Below, piece by piece: positions 31,986 to 41,159 of a DNA stretch of 64,000 bases. Location: positions 1 through 64,000 of the forward strand of contig NZ_BAGN01000007.1 of NCBI RefSeq assembly GCF_000308835.1, in the 5' to 3' direction. The translations under genes and the position numbers were made by a program. The notes under the pieces are model-generated. The model worked only from the letters and a program-made list of their open reading frames with translations, searched no databases and was not told the origin of the DNA. The stretch is from Nocardia vinacea NBRC 16497. Its GTDB lineage: Bacteria; Actinomycetota; Actinomycetes; Mycobacteriales; Mycobacteriaceae. Position 1 is the first letter of the stretch; each line of letters starts with the position of its first letter.

Positions 31986-33905
31986 ATGATCGACGAGACC
32001 TTCGACGACTATTTGGACGATCAGGGCAATATCAAAATCCGTGGCGATAAGACCCTGATCGACTTCGTCGACAAGCACAGCGCGGAGAACGGCGACGACC
32101 TCGCCTACCGCTACATCGACTACTCGCGCGAGCGTGACGGCGAGTACATCGAATTGACCTGGCACGAATTCGGCGTGCGGCTGCGTGCCGTCGCGGCCAG
32201 GCTGCAGCAGGTGACTCGGCAGGGTGATCGGGTGGCGGTGCTGGCCCCGCAGGGGCTGGACTACGTCGTCTCGATCTTCGCGGCGGTTTACGCGGGCAAT
32301 ATCGCGGTGCCGCTGTTCGATCCGGAGGAGCAGGGTCATACCGATCGCCTGCATGCGGTGCTCAATGACTGCACGCCGTCGGCGATTCTGACAGTCGGTT
32401 CGGCCGCGGCGGGGGTACGGAATTTTTTCCGGCACCTCCCGGCGGTCCAACGTCCGCGGATTATTGCGGTGGACGCGATTCCGGACAGCGTCGGCTCGAC
32501 CTGGGTGCGACCGGAAATCAATATCGACAGCGTCGCCTATCTGCAGTACACGTCGGGCTCGACCAGGACCCCGGCCGGTGTCGAGATCACCCACCGCGGG
32601 GTCGGCACCAATCTGCTGCAGATGATCGATGCCATTGGGGTGCAAGAGAATTCGCGTGGCGTCACCTGGCTGCCGCTATTCCACGATATGGGTCTGCTGT
32701 CCGTGATCCTGCCGACCATCGGCGGCGGATTCATCACGATCATGTCGCCGAGCGCTTTCGTGCGGCGGCCGTATCGCTGGATCAAGGAACTGGCCGCCGC
32801 CTCCGACGGCGCCGGAACTTTCGCGGCCGCACCGAATTTCGCATACGAGCATGCGGCGGCCCGCGGTAAGCCGAAAGCCGGTGAGGAACTGGATCTTTCG
32901 AATGTGATCGGGCTGATCAACGGCAGCGAGCCGGTTTCGGTGTCGTCGATGCAGAAATTCAACGAGGCGTTCGCGCCGTACGGTCTGCCCAAGACCGCGC
33001 TGAAGCCCTGCTACGGCATGGCCGAGGCGACCTTGTTCGTTTCCGCGACCAAAGCCGAGGATGAGGCGAAGGTCGTCTACGTCGATCGCAATGAGCTCAA
33101 TGCGGGTCGGATGGTGGAAGTGCCGAAGGGCGCGGAGAATTCGATCGCGCAGGTGTCGTGCGGTTACGTGGCGCTATCGCAGTGGGCGGTGATCGTCGAT
33201 CCGGAAACCGGCATCGAGCGCGGTAACGGCGAAGTCGGCGAAATCTGGCTGCACGGCGACAATATGGGCATCGGGTACTGGGGTCGGCCGGATGAAACCG
33301 CCGCGACCTTCCACAACATCTTGGCGCAGCGACTATCGGAAGGCAGTCACGCACAGGGCACCGATACGGACGCGAAGTGGATGCGCACCGGCGACTTCGG
33401 TGTCTACCTGGAGGGCGAGCTGTATATCACCGGCCGGGTGAAGGATCTGGTGATCGTCGACGGGCGCAACCACTATCCGCAGGATCTGGAATTCTCGGCG
33501 CAGGAATCCAGCACCGCACTGCGGCCCGGATTCGTCGCGGCATTCTCGGTGCCCGCGAATCAATTGCCCGCATCGGTATTCGAACAGGGCAGCCATTCCG
33601 GCCTCGCCTTCGATGCCGATGACACCTCGGAGCAGTTGGTCATCGTGGCCGAGCGCGGCACCGGTGCGGCGAAGCTGGATCCGCAGCCGATCGCCGATAT
33701 CGTGCGCGGCGCGATCGCACAGCGCCACGGCGTCATGGTGCGTGATCTGCTGCTGGTTCCGGCGGGCTCGATTCCGCGCACGTCCAGCGGCAAGATCGCC
33801 CGGCGCGCCTGCCGCACCGCGTATTTGGAGGGCACATTGCGTGGCGGCTATCAGCAGCAGGACTTTCCGGACGCACCGGTGGAACCGGAGCAAATGTCCG
33901 TCTGA
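31986..33905 (+). CDS. FadD32-like long-chain fatty-acid-AMP ligase
   Basis: 639 residues from the ATG at 31986 (AAGGATAAGGCG before it); FadD32 is about the same size. It follows FadD32 closely: [19 protein letters not shown], the P-loop [40 protein letters not shown] and [11 protein letters not shown]. It activates a long acyl chain as acyl-adenylate and loads it on an acyl carrier domain. In mycobacteria fadD32 is beside pks13 and accD4; neither is here, so this may be a paralogue working with the KasA-like neighbour. Confidence 0.9.
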   Translation: MIDETFDDYLDDQGNIKIRGDKTLIDFVDKHSAENGDDLAYRYIDYSRERDGEYIELTWHEFGVRLRAVAARLQQVTRQGDRVAVLAPQGLDYVVSIFAAVYAGNIAVPLFDPEEQGHTDRLHAVLNDCTPSAILTVGSAAAGVRNFFRHLPAVQRPRIIAVDAIPDSVGSTWVRPEINIDSVAYLQYTSGSTRTPAGVEITHRGVGTNLLQMIDAIGVQENSRGVTWLPLFHDMGLLSVILPTIGGGFITIMSPSAFVRRPYRWIKELAAASDGAGTFAAAPNFAYEHAAARGKPKAGEELDLSNVIGLINGSEPVSVSSMQKFNEAFAPYGLPKTALKPCYGMAEATLFVSATKAEDEAKVVYVDRNELNAGRMVEVPKGAENSIAQVSCGYVALSQWAVIVDPETGIERGNGEVGEIWLHGDNMGIGYWGRPDETAATFHNILAQRLSEGSHAQGTDTDAKWMRTGDFGVYLEGELYITGRVKDLVIVDGRNHYPQDLEFSAQESSTALRPGFVAAFSVPANQLPASVFEQGSHSGLAFDADDTSEQLVIVAERGTGAAKLDPQPIADIVRGAIAQRHGVMVRDLLLVPAGSIPRTSSGKIARRACRTAYLEGTLRGGYQQQDFPDAPVEPEQMSV

Positions 33906-34180
33906 GCTCGGGTTATATGACGGTACAATTGAAGCAACGGCCATCGGCGCCTGGGAATCTGGGCGCCGATGTCGTGTGCGGTGCGTCTATGGCGCGGATC
34001 GGGGGTGTCGCGGGGGTTCTTGACCTCGAGGTTACTCGAGGTTGTTTGCTGTGGACGTGGCGGAAAATCGGTTGGTCGATCTCGGGACTGATGCCACGCT
34101 GAAATGTCGGACCCCGATGCGAACATCACCGGGGATCCGTTCGCGACACAGCCAATCCAAGACGATCACAAGGGGGAGCT
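33906..34180. other. Intergenic region with MerR-type promoter
   Basis: 275 bases between the ligase and the ABC exporter genes. The notable element is the dyad at 34023-34042 described separately; the transcript leader would be about 120 bases. No gene seen. Confidence 0.5.
34020..34050 (+). promoter_or_regulatory. MerR/SoxR-type operator-promoter
   Basis: TTGACC (34020-34025) as -35, TTTGCT (34045-34050) as a weak -10, separated by 19 bases, the overlong spacing typical of MerR-family promoters. Inside lies a perfect dyad ACCTCGAG-GTTA-CTCGAGGT (34023-34042), close in plan to SoxR and CueR sites. It points to the ABC exporter genes. No merR-like gene is in the window. Confidence 0.65.
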
Positions 34181-36001
34181 TTGTCCGTCACGCTCGATAC
34201 GCCATTGGCCGACACGGAGGTCGACAGACCGGAGCGGCCCGCCGCCGCGGTGCCGGGCCGCCTGCAATCGCTTCTTCGGTTCTGGCCGTATCTGCGGCCG
34301 CATCGGTTCATGCTGCTCGGCGCCACCACGCTCGCGGTGCTCGCCACCCTGACGGCGATCATGATTCCGCTGGTCATCGCGCGAATTATCGACGGCCCGA
34401 TCCAGCGGCGCGATTTCGGCGGCGTCGTGTTTCCGGTGCTGCTGGTGCTATCGCTCGGTCTGCTGGAGGCGTGCGGCGTTTGGGGCCGGCGATGGCTGAT
34501 CGCGAAGCCCGCGGCCCAGTTCGAGATCGATATGCGCGCCAAGATCTTCCGCAAGCTGCAGACGCTCTCGATCGGGCGGCACGATGCCTGGGAGTCCGGC
34601 CAGCTGCTCTCCCGCGCGGTCGACGATATGGGCACCATGAAGCGGTTCGTCGCATTCGCGGGGCCGTTCCTGATCATCCACTTCATCGTGATCCCGATCG
34701 GTCTGGTGGTGCTGTTCGCGCTGAGCTGGCAGATCGGGCTGACCTTCGCGTTCCTCGCGATCCCGCTGTCCTACGTCTGCCTGCGATTCGAGCGGCGCTA
34801 CGGTGTGGCCTCGCGGCGCTCGCAAGATCAGGCCGGTGACCTCGCCACCACTGCCGAGGAGTCCGCGCAGGGCATCCGGGTGCTGAAGGCATTCGGTCGC
34901 GGTGCGTTCTTCGGTGGGCGGTTCACCGCGCAGTCACGGGAACTGCAGCAGACCGAACTGCTCAAGGTGCGGCTGGACGCCACGCTCTGGTCGGCGATGG
35001 TGTGCCTGCCGCAGCTGGCCATCGCCTTCGCGCTCGGCTACGGCGGTTACGCCGTCGCCAATGAGACGATGACGCTCGGCACCCTGGTCGCGAGCATCAC
35101 ACTGGCGACCTTCCTGCAGTGGCCGATCATCTGGACCGGCTTCCTGCTCGCCGAGTGGAACGATGCGCGCACGGCGGCGGACCGGTTCTGGGAGATCATC
35201 GACACCCCCGTCGAAATCGCCGATCCCACGGATCCGGTGGCACTGCCGGAGCGGATCGTCGGCGAACTGACTGTGCACGGAGTGCGTTTCGCCTTTCCGG
35301 ACGCGAAGGATGAAGTGCTGCACGATATTTCGCTGAAGGTGCGCCCGGGTGAGACGGTGGCGCTGGTCGGCGCGACCGGTAGCGGCAAGACGGCGCTGCT
35401 CAACCTGATTCCGCGGCTCTACGACGTGACCGACGGCGCCATCACCATCGACGGCATCGATATCGCGTCGATGCGGGTCTCCGATCTGCGTTCGCTGGTC
35501 TCGGTGGCATTCGAGGAACCGGTGCTGTTCTCGGCGAGTGTGCGGGAGAACGTCGCCCTCGGCGATCCGGAGGCCACCGACGACGATGTGCGGCGCGCGC
35601 TGGATGTCGCCCAGGCCACCGATTTCGTGAACGACCTGCCGTGGGGACTGGATACCCGAATCGGAGAGCAGGGGCTGAGCCTGTCCGGTGGTCAGCGCCA
35701 GCGGCTGGCCCTGGCCCGCGCGGTGCTCGCGCGCGAAAGCGCGGGGGAGCGGACTCGGATCATGGTGCTCGACGACCCGCTGTCCGCACTCGACGTGGAG
35801 ACCGAGGAGCGCGTACAGGAACGGCTGCGCACGGTACTGGCCGGTGCAACCACATTGCTTGTGGCGCACCGACCTTCGACCGCGGCACTGGCCGACCGGG
35901 TGGCGCTGGTCGCCGACGGCCGGATCGTCGCGGAGGGCGCCCACGATCAACTACTGAAAACCAGCGGTCGCTACCGCGAACTGATGGGCGGTGAATCATG
36001 A
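34181..36001 (+). CDS. ABC exporter half-transporter, degenerate-site subunit (Rv1273c/TM287 type)
   Basis: 606 residues from a TTG at 34181; AGGGGGAG lies only two bases before it, so a slightly later start is possible. Six membrane helices (about 30-310) then an ATPase domain with Walker A G-A-T-G-S-G-K-T (about 397), signature L-S-L-S-G-G-Q-R-Q-R-L and Walker B M-V-L-D-D-P-L-S-A-L-D, where the catalytic glutamate is aspartate. This marks the partner with a non-hydrolysing site in a heterodimer. It overlaps the next ABC gene by four bases. Substrate probably lipophilic or drug-like; the MerR-type promoter suggests induction by redox or toxic compounds. Confidence 0.9.
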   Translation: MSVTLDTPLADTEVDRPERPAAAVPGRLQSLLRFWPYLRPHRFMLLGATTLAVLATLTAIMIPLVIARIIDGPIQRRDFGGVVFPVLLVLSLGLLEACGVWGRRWLIAKPAAQFEIDMRAKIFRKLQTLSIGRHDAWESGQLLSRAVDDMGTMKRFVAFAGPFLIIHFIVIPIGLVVLFALSWQIGLTFAFLAIPLSYVCLRFERRYGVASRRSQDQAGDLATTAEESAQGIRVLKAFGRGAFFGGRFTAQSRELQQTELLKVRLDATLWSAMVCLPQLAIAFALGYGGYAVANETMTLGTLVASITLATFLQWPIIWTGFLLAEWNDARTAADRFWEIIDTPVEIADPTDPVALPERIVGELTVHGVRFAFPDAKDEVLHDISLKVRPGETVALVGATGSGKTALLNLIPRLYDVTDGAITIDGIDIASMRVSDLRSLVSVAFEEPVLFSASVRENVALGDPEATDDDVRRALDVAQATDFVNDLPWGLDTRIGEQGLSLSGGQRQRLALARAVLARESAGERTRIMVLDDPLSALDVETEERVQERLRTVLAGATTLLVAHRPSTAALADRVALVADGRIVAEGAHDQLLKTSGRYRELMGGES

Positions 36002-38049
36002 CCACCACCGAAACCGCCGTCCCCGCAGACGATTCGGCCGACCGCGACCAGGTCGCCGACTGGCGCGGCATCGCCAACGAGGACAAGGCGGTCACCGAGA
36101 CCGGGAACCTGGTGCTGGCCGGTCGATCTCGGCGCCTGCTGCTGAGCCTGGTCCGGCCGTACCGCAAACTCGCGGTCTTCGCCCTGCTGCTGATCGTGCT
36201 CGACAATGCCGCGATGGTGTCGGCACCGTTGTTCGTCGCGCACGGGCTCGACACCGGCATCGCCGAGGGCGTCGCGGGGAACTGGGCGCCCTTGGCGCGC
36301 ACCGTCGCGGGTTACGTTTGCGCGGTCGGCGTCGGAGTCTTCACCACCTTCGTCTTCCTGCGGATCTCCGGAAGGCTCAGCCAGAGTGTGCTTTTCGATC
36401 TGCGGGTCCGGCTGTTCGCCCATATGCAGCGGCTCAGCGTGGCCTTCCACGAGCAGTACACCTCCGGCAAGGTCGTCGCGCGACTGACCGGTGATATCGA
36501 AACTCTGCAGCAGTTGCTGGAGAGCGCGCTGAATCAGGCACTGAGCGCGATCCTTTCGGTGCTGACCATCGCGGTCCTGCTGATCTACCTCGATCAGACA
36601 CTCGCCGCCATCGTGCTGCTCGGATTCGTGCCATTGGCGCTGGTCACCCGCTGGGCGCAGCGCAGGCAGCGGGCGGGCTACCGGCGCACCCGCGGCGCCA
36701 TCGCGAAAGTGGTCGTGCAGTTCGTGGAGTCGATGGGCGGCATGCGCGCGGTGCAGGCCTTCCGTCGCGAGGCCCGCAACGAATCGGTGCTGGCAACCGA
36801 GGACGCCGAATACTTCCAGGCCACCACCGCCGCGATGCGCGGCATGGGCGACTATGCCGGTCTCACCCGGCTGCTCGGCAATCTGACGACGGCGATCGTC
36901 ATCGTGGTCGGCGCCTGGCAGGTGATCGAGGGCAACCTCGCCGTCGGCGTCCTCGCGGCATACCTGTTGTATCTCAACGAGTTCTACGGCCCGCTCGACG
37001 AACTCGCCCAGGTATTCAACGCCTACCAGTCCGCGGCGGCTGCGCTGGAGAAGATCTCCGGTGTACTCGAGGAGGAACCCTCGGTTCGGGAGCCGGAGGA
37101 GCCGATCGCGTTGGCGAAGGCAACGGGTGCCGTGCGGATGGACCAGGTGTGGTTCGGCTACGGATCTCCAGCCGGTTCGGAGAGCCCTGGGACTGCGCAG
37201 CCGATCGCGGTTGGAGCGATGCCAAGCGGCGCGGCATCGGCCGAGTCCGTTTCGGACGGCCCGGGTGCGACGCCGGTGACCACGGTTGGCGCGATGCCGA
37301 GCGGCGCGGCATCGGCAGAGATCGAAGGTGTTGTGCCGCAATCCGAGGAGCGCGGTCGAGCGCGTCCGGTATTGCCGGAGTTCTCCCTGGAGATTCCGGC
37401 GGGGCAGGTGATCGCGCTGGTCGGTGCGACCGGTGCGGGCAAGTCCACGCTGGCCAAGTTGTTGACGCGGTTCTACGACCCGTCGGGCGGCACGGTCACC
37501 TTGGACGGTATCGACCTGCGGCGGTTGTCCGATGCGGATCTGCGGCGCAATGTCGTGATGGTTACGCAGGAGTCGTATCTGTTCTCCGGATCGGTGGCCG
37601 ACAATATTCGGCTCGGCCGGCCGGAGGCCAGTGATGCGGAGGTGTTCGCGGCGGCGCGCGCGGTCGGGCTGTACGAGTTCGTCACCGCGCTGCCCGAGGG
37701 CTTCGACACCGACGTGCGCAAACGCGGTGGGCGATTGTCGGCGGGGCAGCGGCAGCTGGTCGCGTTCGCCAGGGTGTTCCTCGCGGATCCGGCGGTGATC
37801 GTGCTGGACGAGGCGACCTCGAGTCTGGACATTCCGAGCGAGCGGCAGATCCAGCGAGCGCTGGAGACGGTGCTGCGCGATCGCACCGCCGTGATCATCG
37901 CGCACCGGCTCTCCACGGTCGCCATCGCCGACCGCGTGCTGGTGCTGGAATCGGGTCGGATCGTCGAGGACGGCACGCCGAGCGAGCTCATCGGGGGCAC
38001 CGGCCGGTTCGCCAGCCTGCACGCGGCATGGCGAGAGTCACTGGTGTGA
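35998..38049 (+). CDS. ABC exporter half-transporter with insert in the ATPase domain
   Basis: 683 residues from the ATG at 35998, overlapping the first exporter gene. Six membrane helices (about 55-330), Walker A G-A-T-G-A-G-K-S (about 476), signature L-S-A-G-Q-R-Q-L and Walker B V-I-V-L-D-E-A-T-S-S-L-D with catalytic glutamate, plus I-I-A-H-R-L-S-T. It complements the first subunit's degenerate site. Between the A-loop W-F-G-Y-G and the strand L-P-E-F-S-L-E-I there are about 65 extra residues, far more than usual, containing two copies of V-G-A-M-P-S-G-A-A-S-A-E. The insert keeps the frame, so the protein is probably functional. Confidence 0.92.
   Translation: MTTTETAVPADDSADRDQVADWRGIANEDKAVTETGNLVLAGRSRRLLLSLVRPYRKLAVFALLLIVLDNAAMVSAPLFVAHGLDTGIAEGVAGNWAPLARTVAGYVCAVGVGVFTTFVFLRISGRLSQSVLFDLRVRLFAHMQRLSVAFHEQYTSGKVVARLTGDIETLQQLLESALNQALSAILSVLTIAVLLIYLDQTLAAIVLLGFVPLALVTRWAQRRQRAGYRRTRGAIAKVVVQFVESMGGMRAVQAFRREARNESVLATEDAEYFQATTAAMRGMGDYAGLTRLLGNLTTAIVIVVGAWQVIEGNLAVGVLAAYLLYLNEFYGPLDELAQVFNAYQSAAAALEKISGVLEEEPSVREPEEPIALAKATGAVRMDQVWFGYGSPAGSESPGTAQPIAVGAMPSGAASAESVSDGPGATPVTTVGAMPSGAASAEIEGVVPQSEERGRARPVLPEFSLEIPAGQVIALVGATGAGKSTLAKLLTRFYDPSGGTVTLDGIDLRRLSDADLRRNVVMVTQESYLFSGSVADNIRLGRPEASDAEVFAAARAVGLYEFVTALPEGFDTDVRKRGGRLSAGQRQLVAFARVFLADPAVIVLDEATSSLDIPSERQIQRALETVLRDRTAVIIAHRLSTVAIADRVLVLESGRIVEDGTPSELIGGTGRFASLHAAWRESLV
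37208..37320. repeat. 38-base palindromic repeat, two in-frame copies inside an ABC ATPase gene
   Basis: 37208-37245 and 37283-37320, 75 bases apart, three mismatches. Each holds an inverted repeat GATGCC...GGCATC around AGCGGCGC. Both are read in the same frame. Confidence 0.85.
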
Positions 38050-38085
38050 TGCGGGCAAGGCGCGTGCGTCGCTTACGGTAGATAC

Positions 38086-38691
38086 GTGACGAACCCAGAC
38101 CTCGGCCCCGACAGCCAACCGGCGACATCGCGGTGGCCGGCGATCCTCACGTGGCGCGCGCACAACGCGTCACGGATGGAGTCCGTCCGCGTGACGCTCA
38201 ATGGCAACCGCATCCGCGCCGCCGGTCGCATGATCGGCGGCGAATGCGCCGACCATCCAGCGTTCAGTGCGTCGTATGACCTGGTCACCGACGAGAACGG
38301 CGTCACGAAGCGACTGTCCCTGCGCAGCACCACCGCCGCCGGGGAACGCCAGGCCTCGATCGCGAGGGACGAGGAGAACTACTGGCTCGTCGATGCAGGT
38401 GGCGGCCACGTCCGCTCCACCTTCGCGGGCGCCCTCGACGTCGACGTCGTACTCAGCCCGTTCTTCAACACCCTCCCCATCCGCCGCTTCGGCCTGCAGA
38501 ACGGCGTCGACAACATCCAGGTCCCGGTCGTCTACGTCCGCCTCCCCGACCTCCTGGTCCAGGAAGCCAGTCTCACCTACAGCAGCGGCGCCACCGGCAT
38601 CAGCGTGCTTTCTCCCGTCTCCAGCGCCACCGTCACCGTCGACGCCGACGGCTTCCTCCTCGACTACCCGGGTCTCGCCGAGCGCATCTGA
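38086..38691 (+). CDS. Putative glycolipid-binding protein (DUF1089 family)
   Basis: 201 residues from the GTG at 38086. The family pattern is clear: L-T-W-R-A-H-N-A-S-R-M-E-S-V-R-V near the start, Y-D-L-V-T-D, Y-W-L-V-D-A-G-G-G, D-V-D-V-V-L-S-P-F-F-N-T-L-P-I-R-R and a C-terminal V-D-A-D-G-F-L-L-D-Y-P-G-L. The fold is a beta barrel related to proteins that bind glycolipids or lipids. No signal peptide. It follows the exporter by 36 bases but has its own GC-rich upstream spacer; co-transcription is possible. Confidence 0.85.
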   Translation: MTNPDLGPDSQPATSRWPAILTWRAHNASRMESVRVTLNGNRIRAAGRMIGGECADHPAFSASYDLVTDENGVTKRLSLRSTTAAGERQASIARDEENYWLVDAGGGHVRSTFAGALDVDVVLSPFFNTLPIRRFGLQNGVDNIQVPVVYVRLPDLLVQEASLTYSSGATGISVLSPVSSATVTVDADGFLLDYPGLAERI

Positions 38692-38953
38692 CCCGGCGCC
38701 TCGCACCTGCACGCGTGAATCGCTGCGGCGGCGCCGCGCACATTTTCACGCGCCGCGCAGGGATTCGCCGGGCGAACTGTGGCGTGGCGCGCAATGTGGT
38801 GCGCGCGGGTCGCTCCCAGCTTCGTGAGCACCCAGCCGCGTCGGCCTGCTTGCCGCAAACGCTCCCGTCCGGGGCGGACGGTGATTCCCACAGCCGCGTT
38901 CGCGAGCGCCTCGATGAGGCTGTCTCCTCGGTGTTCGGGGCCTCGCGCTGCGA

Positions 38954-39904
38954 TCAGTCCAGCTTGGTGATCACCCCGCCGCGCCGGCCTGCCTCGCGCA
39001 GCGCCTCCAGCCAGTCGTGGTCGCCGGGGCGGATATCGGTGATCTCCCAGCGCTGGGCTGTTGCATAGCGTTCGCGGCCGTCGTGCCCGGCTTCGACGAG
39101 GTCGACCAGGGTGCCTGCGTCGCGGAGGCTGTCGCGGGCCGCGCCGAGCACGGTGAGCGTCTCCTCCAGTACGTCCAGCAGGGCGGTGGCGTTCGGTTCG
39201 CAGATGGCGCGGACCAGGTCGGGGGCGGTGGCGGCGACGCGGGTGCCGTCGCGGAACGAACCCGCGGCCAGTCCGAGCGCCAGCTCGCCGCCCGCCGCAC
39301 CGGCCACCGCCAGCGCCTCGGCCAGGACATGCGGCAGATGGGATATCCGGGCCACTGCCCGGTCGTGCTCGTCCGCGACCACCGGGATGACCACCGCATC
39401 GCAGGCGAGCGCTAGCCGCGCCACCCGAAGCCACGGCTCAGGATGGGTGCCCTCATCCACTCCGACCGCCCACACCGCATCGCGGAACAGGCCGGGATCG
39501 GTAGCCGCCCAACCGGATTCGGAGGTACCGGCCATCGGGTGCCCGCCGACATAGCGAGCCGAGAGCCCGTGCCGACGCACCGCCTCCGCCACCGGCGCCT
39601 TGACGCTCACCACATCGGTGAGCGAGCAGCGCGGCGCGAAGGTCGCCACCTCGGCGAGGATGTGGTCCACCGCGGGCATCGGCACCGCGACCACGATCAG
39701 CGCATCGGTATCGGCGGCCCGGCTCAGTACCCCGAGCAGATCCCCCGTGACATCGAATCCGTCGGCCCGCGCGGCCTGCGCACCCGCCTCTGACCTGTTG
39801 TAACCCCACGCGTCATAGCCCGCGCCGACGGCGGCGCGCAGCAGTGAACCGCCGATCAAGCCTGTCCCGAGGACACACACCGGTGCTTTCTGGTCAGGAG
39901 TCAT
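38954..39904 (-). CDS. tyrA: Prephenate dehydrogenase
   Basis: 316 residues from the ATG at 39904 (M-T-P-D-Q-K). NAD-binding start V-C-V-L-G-T-G-L-I-G-G-S-L-L, then A-L-I-V-V-A-V-P-M, L-T-D-V-V-S-V-K, Y-V-G-G-H-P-M-A-G-T-S-E-S-G (catalytic histidine region) and R-I-S-H-L-P-H-V-L-A-E-A-L-A, all typical of TyrA. Short ACT-less form. It oxidatively decarboxylates prephenate to 4-hydroxyphenylpyruvate in tyrosine synthesis. It is divergent from the tadA-linked genes with 58 bases between starts, the usual actinobacterial arrangement. Confidence 0.93.
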   Translation of the reverse strand: MTPDQKAPVCVLGTGLIGGSLLRAAVGAGYDAWGYNRSEAGAQAARADGFDVTGDLLGVLSRAADTDALIVVAVPMPAVDHILAEVATFAPRCSLTDVVSVKAPVAEAVRRHGLSARYVGGHPMAGTSESGWAATDPGLFRDAVWAVGVDEGTHPEPWLRVARLALACDAVVIPVVADEHDRAVARISHLPHVLAEALAVAGAAGGELALGLAAGSFRDGTRVAATAPDLVRAICEPNATALLDVLEETLTVLGAARDSLRDAGTLVDLVEAGHDGRERYATAQRWEITDIRPGDHDWLEALREAGRRGGVITKLD

Positions 39905-39962
39905 CGGAACAGATTCGCATACGACTTCAACATTTCGGCTCGAGCCGACTACCGTTGCGGCC

Positions 39963-40502
39963 ATGGCAGCACAGCGCTCGGGCACGAACAAGGCTGCGTC
40001 GGACGATTACGACGACGTGGAAGGGTTCGCAGTGGCGGTTGTCCGCGAAGAAGGACAATGGCGGTGTAGTCCGCTGAGTCAGGCCGCGCTCACCGATTTG
40101 TCCGCGGCGGAAACAGAACTCAAAGCATTGCGCAGTTCCGGTGCGGTGTTCGGATTGCTGGATATCGATGACGAGTTCTTCATCGTGCTCCGGCCCGCGC
40201 CGAGCGGCACCCGGATGCTGGTCTCGGATGCGACGGCCGCGATCGATTACGACATCGCCGCCGATGTCCTCGAGGCACTCAATGTCGAAATTCCGGACAT
40301 CGATCCGGACGAACTCGACGATATCGAGCCATGGGAGGAGGGCGACCTAGGCGTCCTCGCCGACCTCGGCCTGCCCGAGCCCGTGCTCAGCGTGATCCTC
40401 GCCGAGACCGATCTCTATCCGGATGAGCAGCTCGGCATGATCGCCCAGCGCCTCGGTTTCGCCAACGAACTCACGGCTGTGCTGGACAAGCTGCCTCGCT
40501 GA
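39963..40502 (+). CDS. tRNA adenosine deaminase-associated protein
   Basis: 179 residues from the ATG at 39963. Acidic protein with E-G-F-A-V-A-V-V-R-E-E-G-Q-W-R, L-D-I-D-D-E-F-F-I-V-L-R-P, D-A-T-A-A-I-D-Y-D-I-A-A-D-V and a D-I-D-P-D-E-L-D-D linker, the actinobacterial family named for its constant place before tadA. The tadA gene starts one base after its stop. Biochemical role not established. Confidence 0.9.
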   Translation: MAAQRSGTNKAASDDYDDVEGFAVAVVREEGQWRCSPLSQAALTDLSAAETELKALRSSGAVFGLLDIDDEFFIVLRPAPSGTRMLVSDATAAIDYDIAADVLEALNVEIPDIDPDELDDIEPWEEGDLGVLADLGLPEPVLSVILAETDLYPDEQLGMIAQRLGFANELTAVLDKLPR

Positions 40503-40503
40503 C

Positions 40504-40965
40504 GTGGGCCTGCTCACCGACGACACCGACATGGTCCGCGCGGCGATCTCCGCCGCAGCCGATGCGGGCGATCGCGACGTACCGGTCGGTGCCGTGGTCT
40601 TCGATGCCAGCGGCCGCGAGCTCGCGCGCGCGGCCAATGCCAGGGAGGCCCTCGGCGACCCGACCGCGCACGCCGAGATCCTCGCCCTGCGCCGCGCCGC
40701 CGCCGTCGTCGGCGACGGTTGGCGTCTGGAGGGGTGCACGCTCGCGGTAACCCTGGAACCGTGCACCATGTGCGCGGGCGCCCTGGTACTCGCCCGGGTC
40801 GGCCGCCTGGTCTTCGGCGCCTGGGAACCGAAAACCGGTGCCGTCGGCTCCCTTTGGGACGTAGTTCGTGACCGCCGTCTCAATCACCGCCCACAGGTCC
40901 GCGGCGGCGTCCTCGAAGCCGAATGCGCAGCCCTGCTCGACGTCTTCTTCCGCACCCAACGCTGA
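40504..40965 (+). CDS. tadA: tRNA-specific adenosine deaminase
   Basis: 153 residues from the GTG at 40504. Zinc site of the cytidine-deaminase fold: T-A-H-A-E-I-L (catalytic glutamate about 60) and E-P-C-T-M-C-A-G-A-L. It converts A34 to inosine in tRNA-Arg(ACG); that tRNA is also in this window (8016-8088). It is followed by tRNA-Ser(CGA). Confidence 0.95.
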   Translation: MGLLTDDTDMVRAAISAAADAGDRDVPVGAVVFDASGRELARAANAREALGDPTAHAEILALRRAAAVVGDGWRLEGCTLAVTLEPCTMCAGALVLARVGRLVFGAWEPKTGAVGSLWDVVRDRRLNHRPQVRGGVLEAECAALLDVFFRTQR

Positions 40966-41026
40966 CCAACCCAGTCCCTCGACAGCCGATTTAGCGATCC
41001 GCCCACCGTCCGGTATGGTTGTCGGC

Positions 41027-41117
41027 GGTGGCGTGTCCGAGCGGCCTAAGGAGCACGCCTCGAAAGCGTGTGAGGGGTAACCCCCCTCCGAGGGTTCAAA
41101 TCCCTCCGCCACCGCCA
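41027..41117 (+). tRNA. tRNA-Ser(CGA)
   Basis: Complete class II tRNA: acceptor GGTGGCG/CGCCACC, anticodon CGA in loop C-T-CGA-A-A, long variable arm with GGGGTAACCCCCC, T-arm GAGGGTTCAAATCCCTC, discriminator G and encoded CCA. Confidence 0.97.
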
Positions 41118-41118
41118 C

Positions 41119-41155
41119 AGCCCCGCACCTGTTAGCACAGGTGTGGGGCTTTTTC
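41119..41155 (+). terminator. Intrinsic terminator of tRNA-Ser(CGA)
   Basis: A 14-bp stem (41119-41132 with 41137-41150, one G-T pair), loop TAGC, followed by five Ts. Confidence 0.9.
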
Positions 41156-41159
41156 TTGC

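Noticed and set aside
35971-38022. 683-codon open frame antisense to the second ABC exporter gene
   Set aside because: Residue composition and lack of motifs show it is a GC-bias shadow of the exporter.
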